Positions 8,933 to 17,068 are shown, numbered from the stretch's first letter. The stretch: 64,000 nucleotides of DNA from Aliivibrio salmonicida LFI1238 (GCF_000196495.1 NC_011312.1:2666001-2730000), one strand, 5' to 3'. Notes: generated from the sequence alone by a model not told the origin. Program-made: numbers and translations.

Positions 8933-9479
8933 AAGATACTCATTGGTGTTAAATCGTTATTAATATAAGCAGTTTATGCATCTCAAAAAATAAAGATTAT
9001 CTATTTATATTGATACGATTCATAAAAGAGATGGCGATTATAAATAAACTATTTATATCTGCCTATATCATTCCCTTATCAAAAATGAAATCTTAGGATC
9101 CAACGAATTAAAACAACATAAAAAGCAAAAAATAAAAATATAAGCTATTGAATTAAAACAAACTAATAAAATTCAAGATATAAGAAAGATAACATAGCAT
9201 AACCATTTTTCACATGAACAAGTCTATTTTTAATATTAATAGAACCTAGCGTTTATGAATGCAACATAAATGGAATATAAATAGATCAAGTTTTATCAAC
9301 TTATAACCTTATAAAAAGAAGGGAAAATAAAAATCAAGAAAACATAAAAATGCTATTAATATTTACATCACTAAGCAATAAATAATAGTGAACAAAAAAA
9401 CATATAATGTATTGACCTAAAGTTAACTTTACCTTTTACAGTGTCTCTACGTTAATAATGAGTATAACAAGGAGTCACT
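8933..9479. other. 547 bp AT-rich gap upstream of cadC and the VOC gene
   Basis: This is the divergent promoter region of cadC and the VOC-family gene. It is extremely A/T-rich with many A-tracts, as expected of H-NS-bound DNA. I see no ORF, RNA gene or terminator. A TTGACC at 9412-9417 might be a -35 element for the VOC gene, but no convincing -10 is spaced from it. Confidence 0.4.
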
Positions 9480-9896
9480 ATGACACGCTTTGAACACGCC
9501 AACATCACCGTTCCAAACATAGATGCGGCCATCGCTTTTCTATTAAATGCAGCACCTGACTTTAGAGTCAAAATAGATCAAACGCCAGTAGGTAGTTATC
9601 GATGGGCTCATGTCGGTAACGATGAATGTTATTTTGCCTTACAAGAACCCAAAGATGCGATCTCATCACAAGATACCCGTAAGCCCTATCACAATATCGG
9701 TGTTAACCATATTGGAATGATCGTCGACAATTTAGACCGTCTTCAGGAAAAATTACTTACTTTAGGTTACGAACAGAATGGTCTAGTCACTCAAGAAAAA
9801 CATGGGCGACGTACTTACTTTTATGACAAAGCAGGATTCGAGTGGGAGTTAGTAGAATACGACAGTGAAAAGCCGGAAGAACGTTACAGTTACTAA
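9480..9896 (+). CDS. VOC-superfamily (glyoxalase / extradiol dioxygenase fold) protein
   Basis: A 138-residue protein with two beta-alpha-beta-beta-beta modules of the vicinal oxygen chelate fold. The N-terminal module is TRFEHANITVPNIDAAIAFL, the second contains VNHIGMIVDNLDRLQEKL, and the end is FYDKAGFEWELVEY. The His (FEHANITV), the second His (NHIGMIV) and the C-terminal Glu (WELVEY) could be metal ligands. The ribosome site AAGGAG is excellent. It is monocistronic, with a terminator close behind. No specific substrate can be assigned; glyoxalase I proper is unlikely because its motifs are incomplete. Confidence 0.8.
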   Translation: MTRFEHANITVPNIDAAIAFLLNAAPDFRVKIDQTPVGSYRWAHVGNDECYFALQEPKDAISSQDTRKPYHNIGVNHIGMIVDNLDRLQEKLLTLGYEQNGLVTQEKHGRRTYFYDKAGFEWELVEYDSEKPEERYSY

Positions 9897-9907
9897 TCAA
9901 TAAGAAA

Positions 9908-9938
9908 GGGCGAACTCAAATAGGTTTGCCCATTTTTT
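9908..9938 (+). terminator. Terminator after VOC gene
   Basis: GGGCGAAC pairs with GTTTGCCC (one G-U), followed by ATTTTTT. It may also help end the convergent YeeE/YedE pair. Confidence 0.75.
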
Positions 9939-9961
9939 GTATTAATTAAATCGACGTCAAT

Positions 9962-10408
9962 TTACGCGTCTTTAGATTGCAGTATTTTATGGGTCATATA
10001 TAACCCGATAATCATAGCAACAAAAAAGATAATCACATCTTTATTACCAAGAGCGATGCTTGATACGGCGGGTCCCGGACAAACACCGGCAATGCCCCAT
10101 CCTAAACCAAAAATTACCGCACCGATAACTAATCGCTTATCAATTTTTTTATTGGTAGATAAACAAAACTCACCTGCATTTAATGGTTTTTCTTTCGGCT
10201 TAATCAATAGGAAATACGCGGGCATAAATACCAATAACGCCCCTCCTATCACAAACATTAAGCTTGGATCCCACTCTCCAGCAATATCTAAAAAAGCAAT
10301 CACAACGTGAGGATCTGCCATTCCAGAAATAACCATACCGATACCAAAAAGAAGCCCTGAAACCAGCGATACAAAAAGAAATAATAAAGTAGTCATCATC
10401 GAATCCAA
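9962..10408 (-). CDS. YeeE/YedE (DUF395) half-transporter, PmpB-like
   Basis: A 148-residue membrane protein with about four to five helices. It matches the second half of YeeE/YedE-type sulfur transporters: GMVISGMADPHVVIAFLD near the start and GWGIAGVCPGPA near the C-terminus, which holds the conserved Cys. Members such as E. coli TsuA move thiosulfate; split pairs (PmpA/PmpB) occur in many proteobacteria beside sulfide/persulfide detoxification genes. It begins immediately after the stop of the partner gene, so the two are almost certainly co-translated. Substrate is inferred only as a reduced sulfur species. Confidence 0.82.
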   Translation of the reverse strand: MDSMMTTLLFLFVSLVSGLLFGIGMVISGMADPHVVIAFLDIAGEWDPSLMFVIGGALLVFMPAYFLLIKPKEKPLNAGEFCLSTNKKIDKRLVIGAVIFGLGWGIAGVCPGPAVSSIALGNKDVIIFFVAMIIGLYMTHKILQSKDA

Positions 10409-10828
10409 CTAAAGAAGGTGATTGAGAACAAAAACAGTGATAGCCGCAACAATCATAAAAGTAGCGGTAGCAATCATTGAGCGAACAGACAATCTACCAA
10501 TACCACAGATCCCATGCCCACTAGTACAACCATTGCCTAAACGGGTGCCAATACCAACCAGTAAACCAGCAATAACAAGGGTGCTCACCGTCGCATTATA
10601 CTCACTAGGCACATAAGCACCAAGATAATGAACACCAACAACACCACCAAAGATCATTCCCACAATAAACAAGACACGCCAAGCATAATCTTGTTTTTTA
10701 GGTACTAATAGCCCAGTAAGCACCCCACTAATTCCTGCGATTTTACCATTTAGCAGTAATAACAACGTCGCAGAAACGCCAAGTAACATGCCGCCAAATA
10801 AGGACTCCCATGGAATCGATATACTCAT
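10409..10828 (-). CDS. YeeE/YedE (DUF395) half-transporter, PmpA-like
   Basis: A 139-residue membrane protein forming the first half of a split YeeE/YedE transporter. It has a hydrophobic N-terminus followed by GMLLGVSATLLLLLNGKIAGISG and the conserved motif LGNGCTSGHGICGIGRLS, which holds the cysteines of this family. It directly abuts the PmpB-like gene, with the stop adjoining the next start. No sulfurtransferase, BigR-type regulator or beta-lactamase-like dioxygenase is next to it, unlike several characterised pmpAB loci. A sulfur-compound transport role is therefore from family knowledge only. Confidence 0.82.
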   Translation of the reverse strand: MSISIPWESLFGGMLLGVSATLLLLLNGKIAGISGVLTGLLVPKKQDYAWRVLFIVGMIFGGVVGVHYLGAYVPSEYNATVSTLVIAGLLVGIGTRLGNGCTSGHGICGIGRLSVRSMIATATFMIVAAITVFVLNHLL

Positions 10829-11138
10829 TATTTTCTTCTCTCTTTTAGGTTAACTCAGTGTTAAGCATACTAAATCACGAACATTAGTCAAAGGTTATTT
10901 AGCAACAACTAATTTAGATTATGTGAATTTACAGTCAACTAAACAGACAATAAGAAGTAAAATATGGAATAAATACTTAACAAACTCAATAAAAGAGAAA
11001 AAAATTCTATAAACTTGATTTTTTATGACATAAATGAGTAAGTTATTCTCCGGTGAAGCACGTATATTTCCCGTTCATCTTGTTGCTATTGCACAAAAAA
11101 TATCGATACATTAAAACAATATAGAATGGACACTTTAT
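10829..11138. other. Divergent intergenic region between pmpA-like and DMT genes
   Basis: A 310 bp AT-rich region with divergent promoters expected. I see no ORF, RNA or clear operator. The leader preceding the DMT gene contains no strong hairpin. Confidence 0.35.
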
Positions 11139-12059
11139 ATGGATAAGAAATACCTTTCGCTGCTGCTGTTTTGCTCTGTGTGCTTCATTTGGGGAACCAC
11201 ATGGCTTGCTATGGAAATAGCCGTCGATACCATCCCACCTATTTTTTCGACGGCTCTGCGCTTTCTTATTGCTTCGCCTATTCTAATTTTATTGTCGAAG
11301 ATTTTTAATCAGCCTTTATTCTTTCCAAGAGGGAAAAATAAGTGGATGATTATTGTCGCTGTTTTCTATTTTGCGATTCCATTTACCTTAATGATAGCTG
11401 GTGAGATGTATATTTCTTCTGGCCTTGCATCTATTATTTTTGCCAACATGCCAATTGCCGTAATGATCACATCCACTTTATTTTTAGGACTTAGACTTTC
11501 ACCCCATCAATTTGCAGGCTTGTTTATTGCTGTTAGCAGTTTGTATGTCATTTTATCAAATGAACTGGGGATTGGTGGTGATGATTTACTGATTGGTTCA
11601 GCTGCGTTAGCGTTAGCCGTTGCTATTCATGCGATCATGTATGTGATGGTGCAAAAATACTGTAAAGATATTCAAGTCATCACTTACAACGCCATTCCTA
11701 GTTTTATTGCCGCACTATTATTGTTTATTACGTCATTTGCTTTTGAACAGGTCGACGTACAAGCGTTCTCATCATCTTCTGTAATAGCTGTCGCTTACTT
11801 AGGTGTCTTTGCAAGTGTCGGTGGCATTGTGGCTTATTTTAAATTAGGTCAAATATCAACCCCCTTTGCCGCATCAATCTGTTTCTTAATCTTCCCATTA
11901 GTCGCACTCAGTTTGTCTTCACTCACTTCTGGAACCACTATTTCAGATAAGTCCCTTATCATGCTAGCGCCGCTGCTTGGTGGGATTTTACTGTCGAAGA
12001 TCCCACGAAGTGCACTCTCATTAAGTAAATTAAAAGTCTTCTATAAATCGGCATCATGA
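11139..12059 (+). CDS. DMT-superfamily (EamA) transporter
   Basis: A 306-residue inner-membrane protein with about ten helices and two EamA repeats. The first includes CFIWGTTWLAMEIAVDTIPP and the second begins near residue 150. RhaT/YdcZ/PecM-like members of this superfamily export amino acids or other small metabolites. The second repeat shows the usual YFKLGQISTPFAAS-type stretch. It is monocistronic, bounded by a hairpin terminator before metA. The substrate is unknown; a methionine or homoserine link through the adjacent metA is possible but untested, and they are probably separate transcription units. Confidence 0.85.
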   Translation: MDKKYLSLLLFCSVCFIWGTTWLAMEIAVDTIPPIFSTALRFLIASPILILLSKIFNQPLFFPRGKNKWMIIVAVFYFAIPFTLMIAGEMYISSGLASIIFANMPIAVMITSTLFLGLRLSPHQFAGLFIAVSSLYVILSNELGIGGDDLLIGSAALALAVAIHAIMYVMVQKYCKDIQVITYNAIPSFIAALLLFITSFAFEQVDVQAFSSSSVIAVAYLGVFASVGGIVAYFKLGQISTPFAASICFLIFPLVALSLSSLTSGTTISDKSLIMLAPLLGGILLSKIPRSALSLSKLKVFYKSAS

Positions 12060-12095
12060 TGAAAGAGACAATCTGGTTATTTATAACTAGGGACT

Positions 12096-12134
12096 AAAAA
12101 AAGAAGAAAGGGCGCAATTAGTGCCCTTTCTTGT
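12096..12134. terminator. Terminator between DMT gene and metA
   Basis: AAGAAAGGGC (12104-12113) pairs with GCCCTTTCTT (12123-12132). The U-tract on the plus side is short. Confidence 0.6.
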
Positions 12135-12164
12135 GTCGACACCCTATTCATATTAAGGTAGTTT

Positions 12165-12188
12165 AGGAGTATAGACGTATAGAATGCT
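12165..12188 (+). promoter_or_regulatory. Probable MetJ operator (three tandem met-boxes) upstream of metA
   Basis: Three contiguous 8-mers read AGGAGTAT, AGACGTAT and AGAATGCT. They match the met-box consensus AGACGTCT at 5, 7 and 5 of 8 positions. They lie 30 bp upstream of the metA start, as expected for repression by MetJ with S-adenosylmethionine. Confidence 0.6.
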
Positions 12189-12217
12189 ATGAATTAAAAA
12201 TAACTTAAGGATAAGTT

Positions 12218-13156
12218 GTGCCAATTAGAATCCCTGACCAACTCCCTGCTGCTGAAGTATTGCGTGAAGAAAATATCTTTGTCATGCAAGAATCTCGAGC
12301 CACCACACAAGCCATTCGTCCTCTTAAAGTGATCATATTAAATTTGATGCCTAAGAAGATAGAAACAGAAACTCAATTTCTTCGCTTGTTATCAAACAGT
12401 CCACTACAAGTGGATGTTGAGCTATTACGCATTGATAATCGCACCAGTAAAAATACCCCGACCGAACATTTAGATACTTTTTATCGCCAATTTGAAGGCA
12501 TTAAAAATCGTAATTTTGATGGATTGATAATTACTGGCGCTCCATTGGGTTTAGTCCAATTTGAAGATGTTATTTATTGGGAGCACTTACAAACCATCAT
12601 GACGTGGGCAAAGGATCATGTCACATCGAGTTTGTATGTTTGTTGGGCGGCACAAGCCGGTTTAAAATTGCTGTATGATTTACCAAAACGCACACGCAAA
12701 GAAAAACTGTCTGGTGTTTACAAACACACCAACCTTGAACAACATCACCCCATTTTACGTGGTTTTGATGATCAATTTTTAGCGCCTCATTCTCATTATG
12801 CGGATTTTTCTGCCGATTATCTTAACGCTCATACCGATCTCGACATCCTTGCTACCTCAAAAGAAGCCGGGGTTTATTTAGCATCAACCAAAGACAAGCG
12901 AAATGTATTTGTTACTGGTCACCCTGAATACGACTCTCTCACTTTACATAATGAATATCTTCGTGATTTAGGTGAAGGAATGGAACCTATTATTCCGGTT
13001 AATTATTACCCTGATGATAACCCTGATATTCCACCAAAAGCGACGTGGCGTAGTCACGGACATTTGTTGTTTTCTAATTGGTTGAATTACTGTGTTTACC
13101 AACAAACACCGTATGATCTTGACCATTTTTCAGAGCTCAACTTCACCCGCGATTAA
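12218..13156 (+). CDS. metA: Homoserine O-succinyltransferase MetA
   Basis: A 312-residue enzyme (E. coli MetA 309) that acylates homoserine, the first committed step of methionine synthesis, in the cytosol. The catalytic nucleophile is Cys142 in YVCWAAQAG, with His235 and Glu237 in GHPEYD. The N-terminus MPIRIPDQLPAAEVL is typical and sets the start at a GTG codon with an AAGG ribosome site 7 bp upstream. A tandem met-box array precedes it, so MetJ repression is likely. Succinyl versus acetyl specificity depends on one active-site residue and is not proven here. Confidence 0.95.
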   Translation: MPIRIPDQLPAAEVLREENIFVMQESRATTQAIRPLKVIILNLMPKKIETETQFLRLLSNSPLQVDVELLRIDNRTSKNTPTEHLDTFYRQFEGIKNRNFDGLIITGAPLGLVQFEDVIYWEHLQTIMTWAKDHVTSSLYVCWAAQAGLKLLYDLPKRTRKEKLSGVYKHTNLEQHHPILRGFDDQFLAPHSHYADFSADYLNAHTDLDILATSKEAGVYLASTKDKRNVFVTGHPEYDSLTLHNEYLRDLGEGMEPIIPVNYYPDDNPDIPPKATWRSHGHLLFSNWLNYCVYQQTPYDLDHFSELNFTRD

Positions 13157-13165
13157 CTCCTCACT

Positions 13166-13191
13166 AGGGCGTAATACATCAATTACGCCCT
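13166..13191. terminator. Weak hairpin after metA
   Basis: A perfect 10-bp inverted repeat (AGGGCGTAAT / ATTACGCCCT) lies 10 bp past the metA stop without a clear T-run. It may act as a terminator or as a 3'-end stabilising hairpin. Confidence 0.45.
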
Positions 13192-13361
13192 CCTAATAAT
13201 AAAACCACCTAGATTTATCTGATAGATAGCCCACACTTTTTTATTTCGATCAAAAAAATAGTCATCCCTTTAACTCAGATCAATCAAACCTCTATTTACA
13301 AAACCAACAACACTCTAAATGAGAACAAGCTCAATAAAAGCCTCTGATATATAAGGTATTA

Positions 13362-13418
13362 ATGCCTGTAATTGATTTTTTATTATTTTTTGCATTTATG
13401 CAGGTGGTTGTATTTTGA
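13362..13418 (+). CDS. Possible short leader ORF overlapping the dcu start
   Basis: An 18-codon hydrophobic ORF starts at ATG 13362 with a good ribosome site (ATAAGG) and ends TGA at 13416-13418. It overlaps the start of the Dcu transporter in another frame. It could be a coupled leader peptide, or the remnant of a longer N-terminus shifted out of frame. Nothing confirms translation. Confidence 0.3.
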   Translation: MPVIDFLLFFAFMQVVVF

Positions 13419-14733
13419 GTTTATCTTTCTATTACTAGTGCTCTATATTGGCTCTCGCTTTGGCGGGATTGGTTTAGGCGTCGTTTCTGGGATTGGTCTG
13501 GTTATTGAAGTGTTTATCTTCAAAATGCCCCCTACATCTCCTCCCGTTACCGTTATGCTTATTATCTTAGCGGTTGTTACTTGTGCATCGATACTAGAAG
13601 CCGCTGGGGGCCTCAAGTACATGCTGCAAGTCGCAGAGCGGATCTTAAGAAAGAACCCGAAACGCGTTACTATCATCGCTCCTTTTGTTACCTATGCGAT
13701 GACATTCTTGCTAGGTACAGGTCACGCGGTATATTCGATTATGCCTATCATTGGTGATGTAGCATTAAAAAATGGTATTCGACCTGAACGCCCTATGGCG
13801 GCGGCTTCTGTTGCCTCTCAAATCGCAATTACCGCTTCCCCTCTTTCTGCTGCGGTTGTTTACTATTTAGCGCAATTAGTCGATATCGATGCATCAATTA
13901 CCTTATTGTCGATCTTAATGGTTACGGTTCCTTCAACGTTATTTGGTACACTAATGTTGGCGCTGTACAGTTTACGTCGTGGTAAAGAATTAGACGATGA
14001 TGAAGAGTATCAAGCTCGTTTAAAAGATCCTATTTGGCGTGAAAAAATCTTAAACACTACCTCTACGTCTTTAGATGAAAAACTACCAACCAAAGCCCGC
14101 AATGCGGTACTTATCTTTTTAGCTGCCATCGTATCTATTGTTGTCATCGCTATGTTGCCAGAGATCCGTACCATCACAGAAGGTGGCGCTCCGATCAAAA
14201 TGTCAGTCGTGATCCAAATGATGATGTTGGCGTTTGGTGGTGTCATTCTATTAGCGACGAAGACCGATCCTCGTGATGTTCCAAATGGTGTGGTGTTTAA
14301 ATCAGGTATGGTTGCCGCGATTGCTATCTTCGGTATTGCTTGGATGTCAGATACCTACTTCCAATACGCAATGCCTCAATTTAGAGCCGGAATTGTGGAT
14401 ATGGTGACACTTCACCCATGGACATTCACTTTAGCGCTATTCATTGTATCTGTAGTGGTTAACTCTCAAGCAGCAACGGCTCGAATGATGTTACCTGTTG
14501 GCCTTGCTCTAGGTCTAGAGCCTGCTTTGGTGATTGGTTTAATGCCTGCAGTTTATGGTTACTTCTTTATTCCAAACTACCCATCAGATATTGCTACGGT
14601 TAACTTTGATAGCTCAGGTACGACTAAGATTGGTAAATACTACTTTAACCACTCGTTTATGTCGGTTGGTTTAATCGGGGTAATTTCGGCCTGTATGGTC
14701 GGTTATGTATTAGGACAAATAGTGATTGGTTAA
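13408..14733 (+). CDS. dcuB: Anaerobic C4-dicarboxylate transporter, Dcu family (DcuB-like)
   Basis: A membrane carrier of about 441 residues with 10 or more helices, exchanging fumarate/aspartate/malate for succinate during anaerobic growth. Family signatures are SRFGGIGLGVVSGIGL, FLLGTGHAVYSIMPIIGD, GIRPERPMAAASVASQI and GYFFIPNYPSDIA. I place the start at TTG 13408 because the product then aligns with the DcuB N-terminus. The frame is open back to TTG 13372, which would add 12 residues. No ATG is in frame in this area, so start choice is uncertain. DcuB suits better than DcuA by similarity, but assignment within the family is moderate. A terminator follows. Confidence 0.85.
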   Translation: MYFEFIFLLLVLYIGSRFGGIGLGVVSGIGLVIEVFIFKMPPTSPPVTVMLIILAVVTCASILEAAGGLKYMLQVAERILRKNPKRVTIIAPFVTYAMTFLLGTGHAVYSIMPIIGDVALKNGIRPERPMAAASVASQIAITASPLSAAVVYYLAQLVDIDASITLLSILMVTVPSTLFGTLMLALYSLRRGKELDDDEEYQARLKDPIWREKILNTTSTSLDEKLPTKARNAVLIFLAAIVSIVVIAMLPEIRTITEGGAPIKMSVVIQMMMLAFGGVILLATKTDPRDVPNGVVFKSGMVAAIAIFGIAWMSDTYFQYAMPQFRAGIVDMVTLHPWTFTLALFIVSVVVNSQAATARMMLPVGLALGLEPALVIGLMPAVYGYFFIPNYPSDIATVNFDSSGTTKIGKYYFNHSFMSVGLIGVISACMVGYVLGQIVIG

Positions 14734-14758
14734 GGCAACCTAATCAGACTTAACGTTT

Positions 14759-14813
14759 AAAAAAAAGCCCGTGAGCATGGTTGTTAATAACAACCTGTAT
14801 CACGGGCTTTTTT
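14759..14813. terminator. Bidirectional terminator between dcuB-like gene and nupC
   Basis: AAAAAAGCCCGTGA pairs with TCACGGGCTTTTTT around an inner GGTTGTT/AACAACC stem. A/T runs on both sides suit the two convergent genes. Confidence 0.88.
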
Positions 14814-14822
14814 AAAACAATC

Positions 14823-16037
14823 TTACAGAGATAAACTAAAGAACAAACCAGCTAAACACGCACTCATTAAGTTAGCTAACGTGCCACCAAGTACCGCTTT
14901 AAAACCCATATTCGCGACTTCAGCACGGCGCTCTGGTGCCATCACACCAATAGAACCTAATTGAACCGCTATCGAGCTAATATTAGCAAAACCACATAAT
15001 GCAAAAGTAATAATTACTTGGCTGTAAGCTGATAATTGATCTTTATGTTGAACAAAGTCGATAAAAGCAACGAACTCATTTAATACTATTTTTTGGCCAA
15101 TGTATGAACCCGCCATCACCATTTCACTTTCAGGAATACCAATGATCCAAGCAATAGGTGCAAATAAATAACCAAACACAATTTGCAGCGTTATGCCTTC
15201 AAAGCCAAACCATCCAGCAACCATTTCTAGTCCGCTGTTTAGCATTGCAATCACACTGACAAAAGCAATTAACATCGTACCGACAGCGACCGCGATTTTC
15301 ATGCCATTCATTGCACCACTTGCCAGTGCATCTATCACATTACTCTGTTCGCTTTTATCGATCGTTAACTCATGCTGATCAACCGGCGTTTCTTGCTCAG
15401 GCACTAAAATCTTAGCCATTAATAAACTGCCGGGTGCCGCCATAAAGCTTGCTGCGATTAAATATTTAAGCTCAACCCCTAATCCGGCATAACCACCTAG
15501 AACACTACCAGCAACCGATGCCATACCACCGACCATCACAGCAAACAGCTCCGAACGTGTCATTTTTGCCAAGAATGGACGGATAAGTAGAGGAGATTCA
15601 CCTTGAGATAAGAAGATGTTACCTGTCGCAACTAAAGATTCAACCTTACTTGTTCCTAAGAATTTCTGAACCGCGCCACCTAAAACAGCGATCACTTTTT
15701 GCATGATGCCTAAATAATACAGAGCAGAAATTAAGGCACTGAAGAAAATAATGATTGGTAATACACGAATCGCAAAAATAAAGCCTGTTGATGCTAAATC
15801 ACCAAATAAAAACGCGATGCCTTCATCAGCAAAACCCAACAAACTTGATACCCCACTGCTTAGCGCAGCAAGAGCCGTCTGACCCCATGGAAAGTAAAGT
15901 ACAAGAGCTGCAAAAGTGAGTTGTAGAAAAAGAGCTCTAAGAACGGTTTTCCAATTGATAGCTGAACGTTTTTCAGAAAATATCCATGCACAAAAAATAA
16001 GCGCGCACATGCCAAGTAGAATAAATAAAATGGTCAT
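14823..16037 (-). CDS. nupC: Concentrative nucleoside transporter NupC
   Basis: A 404-residue CNT-family inner-membrane transporter that imports nucleosides with H+ or Na+ (the Vibrio cholerae homologue is Na+-driven). Visible conserved motifs are VATGNIFLSQGESPLLIRPF, containing the nucleoside-binding G-Q-x-E, and IPESEMVMAGSYIGQK with its Glu. The C-terminal segment has ALCGFANISSIAVQLG. The start is ATG at 16037. Upstream lie a small leader ORF, a structured leader and a strong CRP site, so catabolite control and further post-initiation control are likely. A bidirectional terminator follows. Confidence 0.93.
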   Translation of the reverse strand: MTILFILLGMCALIFCAWIFSEKRSAINWKTVLRALFLQLTFAALVLYFPWGQTALAALSSGVSSLLGFADEGIAFLFGDLASTGFIFAIRVLPIIIFFSALISALYYLGIMQKVIAVLGGAVQKFLGTSKVESLVATGNIFLSQGESPLLIRPFLAKMTRSELFAVMVGGMASVAGSVLGGYAGLGVELKYLIAASFMAAPGSLLMAKILVPEQETPVDQHELTIDKSEQSNVIDALASGAMNGMKIAVAVGTMLIAFVSVIAMLNSGLEMVAGWFGFEGITLQIVFGYLFAPIAWIIGIPESEMVMAGSYIGQKIVLNEFVAFIDFVQHKDQLSAYSQVIITFALCGFANISSIAVQLGSIGVMAPERRAEVANMGFKAVLGGTLANLMSACLAGLFFSLSL

Positions 16038-16045
16038 AGTAATGC

Positions 16046-16162
16046 CTATTTAATGATTAAAGATAAATATGAAGAAACGAAAGGGCACGCCGCAATAAAG
16101 GACGTTAATGGTGAAGCGTTACTGTACCAAGAGGAGGTAGAAATAGATAAAAAGCGGTTCAT
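16046..16162 (-). CDS. Candidate 38-codon leader peptide upstream of nupC
   Basis: ATG at 16162-16160 follows AAAGGA at a good spacing. The frame reads 38 codons, starting MNRFLSISTSSW and ending ...SLIIK, and stops (TAG) 8 bp before the nupC ATG. It is rich in Ser. The spacing would allow translational coupling to nupC. I recognise no family, and translation is not proven. Confidence 0.35.
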   Translation of the reverse strand: MNRFLSISTSSWYSNASPLTSFIAACPFVSSYLSLIIK

Positions 16163-16262
16163 TTGGGTTCCTTTACAAGCTGTTTAACAGTAGCTGGTCC
16201 TAATCCTTGGGGTCATTCACTGTTCCCTGTGACGGCTTGTATTGGGAAAAGGAGTATACATT
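16163..16262 (-). ncRNA. Putative structured 5' leader of nupC
   Basis: On the minus strand TACAAGC (16241-16235) is perfectly complementary to GCTTGTA (16180-16174) over 7 bp. Inside are a TCAC-AGGGAACA-GTGA hairpin flanked by GTCA/TGAC, and an AGCT...AGCT pairing with CTG...CAG inside. A TATACT -10-like element is just upstream (16254-16259). The arrangement resembles a closed regulatory-RNA aptamer, but I cannot match it to a named riboswitch class. Confidence 0.4.
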
Positions 16263-16286
16263 GTGCAGATTTAAAATCACCAAATA

Positions 16287-16302
16287 TGTGACATTAATCA
16301 CT
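16287..16302. promoter_or_regulatory. CRP (cAMP receptor protein) site upstream of nupC
   Basis: TGTGA-cattaa-TCACT matches the CRP consensus TGTGA-N6-TCACA in 9 of 10 half-site bases, within an AT-rich flank. It lies about 30 bp upstream of the TATACT -10-like element. CRP/CytR control of nucleoside uptake is well established in related bacteria. The site could also serve the divergent DUF2301 gene. Confidence 0.75.
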
Positions 16303-16465
16303 GAATTTACCTAACTGAAAAACAACCGTACTAATAAGGTACAAATAACCAAAAAAAACCGCCTTTATCACCATAAAAATAAACATATACAACGAAATAT
16401 ATACAGGCAATTTCAATCATAAGCATGCTACAGTTATAGGCTAAGCTTAAAATTGGAATATAAAT

Positions 16466-17026
16466 ATGGCGAATACAGAGCACATTGAAAAACTGGATAA
16501 TATCGATAAATTCAGTGTTATTACTTATCGTTGTGGAATCGCACTTTTTAGCTTGGCACTTCTTCTTTCGTGCATTGCACTGTCAGATGAGATCGGACTT
16601 ATCGCTCTTGAACAACCTCTCGATAAATTGGCGTACCTAGCCTTAGCGGTATCAAGTGCAATGAGCGCCGCAAATTTGCATGTGTATGATAAAAAAATCC
16701 GTATAATAATTACGTGGTCAACGTGGATAGGTTTAGTATTATTAAGCCCGTTAGACAATAGCCACTACTTTTGGTTACCTATCGGATTCTTGTTTATTAC
16801 CTTCTCTGGTATTGCGATGAAAGAATCATTTTGTTTCAGCGTTCCGGGACTAAAAGCCATTCCATTTTTACTTTGTACCGCCGTGTTAATGCTCGCATTA
16901 AATATCTGGATCATTGCACTCGCTTGTTTGGCATTTTCTAGCGTTGTATTTGCTTTTCTTGCTATACAAAAATGGCGTATGCCACTGCACTTTGATATTG
17001 GCAATAAAGCGTATTATCAAAATTAA
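16466..17026 (+). CDS. DUF2301-family integral membrane protein
   Basis: A 186-residue hydrophobic protein with about six predicted helices after a short hydrophilic N-terminus (residues 1-20). It resembles DUF2301 membrane proteins common in Vibrionaceae, which have no known function: a start around LDNIDKFSVITYRCGIALFS, a central LHVYDKKIR segment, and GIAMKESFCFSVPGLKA, holding conserved Glu and Cys. It is transcribed divergently from nupC and separated from ynjC by a weak hairpin. The family call is from remembered pattern only. Confidence 0.65.
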   Translation: MANTEHIEKLDNIDKFSVITYRCGIALFSLALLLSCIALSDEIGLIALEQPLDKLAYLALAVSSAMSAANLHVYDKKIRIIITWSTWIGLVLLSPLDNSHYFWLPIGFLFITFSGIAMKESFCFSVPGLKAIPFLLCTAVLMLALNIWIIALACLAFSSVVFAFLAIQKWRMPLHFDIGNKAYYQN

Positions 17027-17044
17027 ATCGCGTCAATAACAGTG

Positions 17045-17068
17045 CCCCCATCCCTAAATGGATAGGGG
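17045..17068 (+). terminator. Weak hairpin after DUF2301 gene
   Basis: CCCCCATCC pairs with GGATAGGGG (one mismatch) about 20 bp after the stop. There is no proper T-run, so terminator function is uncertain. Confidence 0.35.

Noticed and set aside
16163..16262. Possible cobalamin-type riboswitch upstream of nupC, because of AGGGAA...GTGAA and GCTACTGTTAA
   Set aside because: It is too short (about 80-100 nt), and the peripheral and 3' signature GCCACTG and AGACCTGC segments are absent. A named class cannot be claimed.
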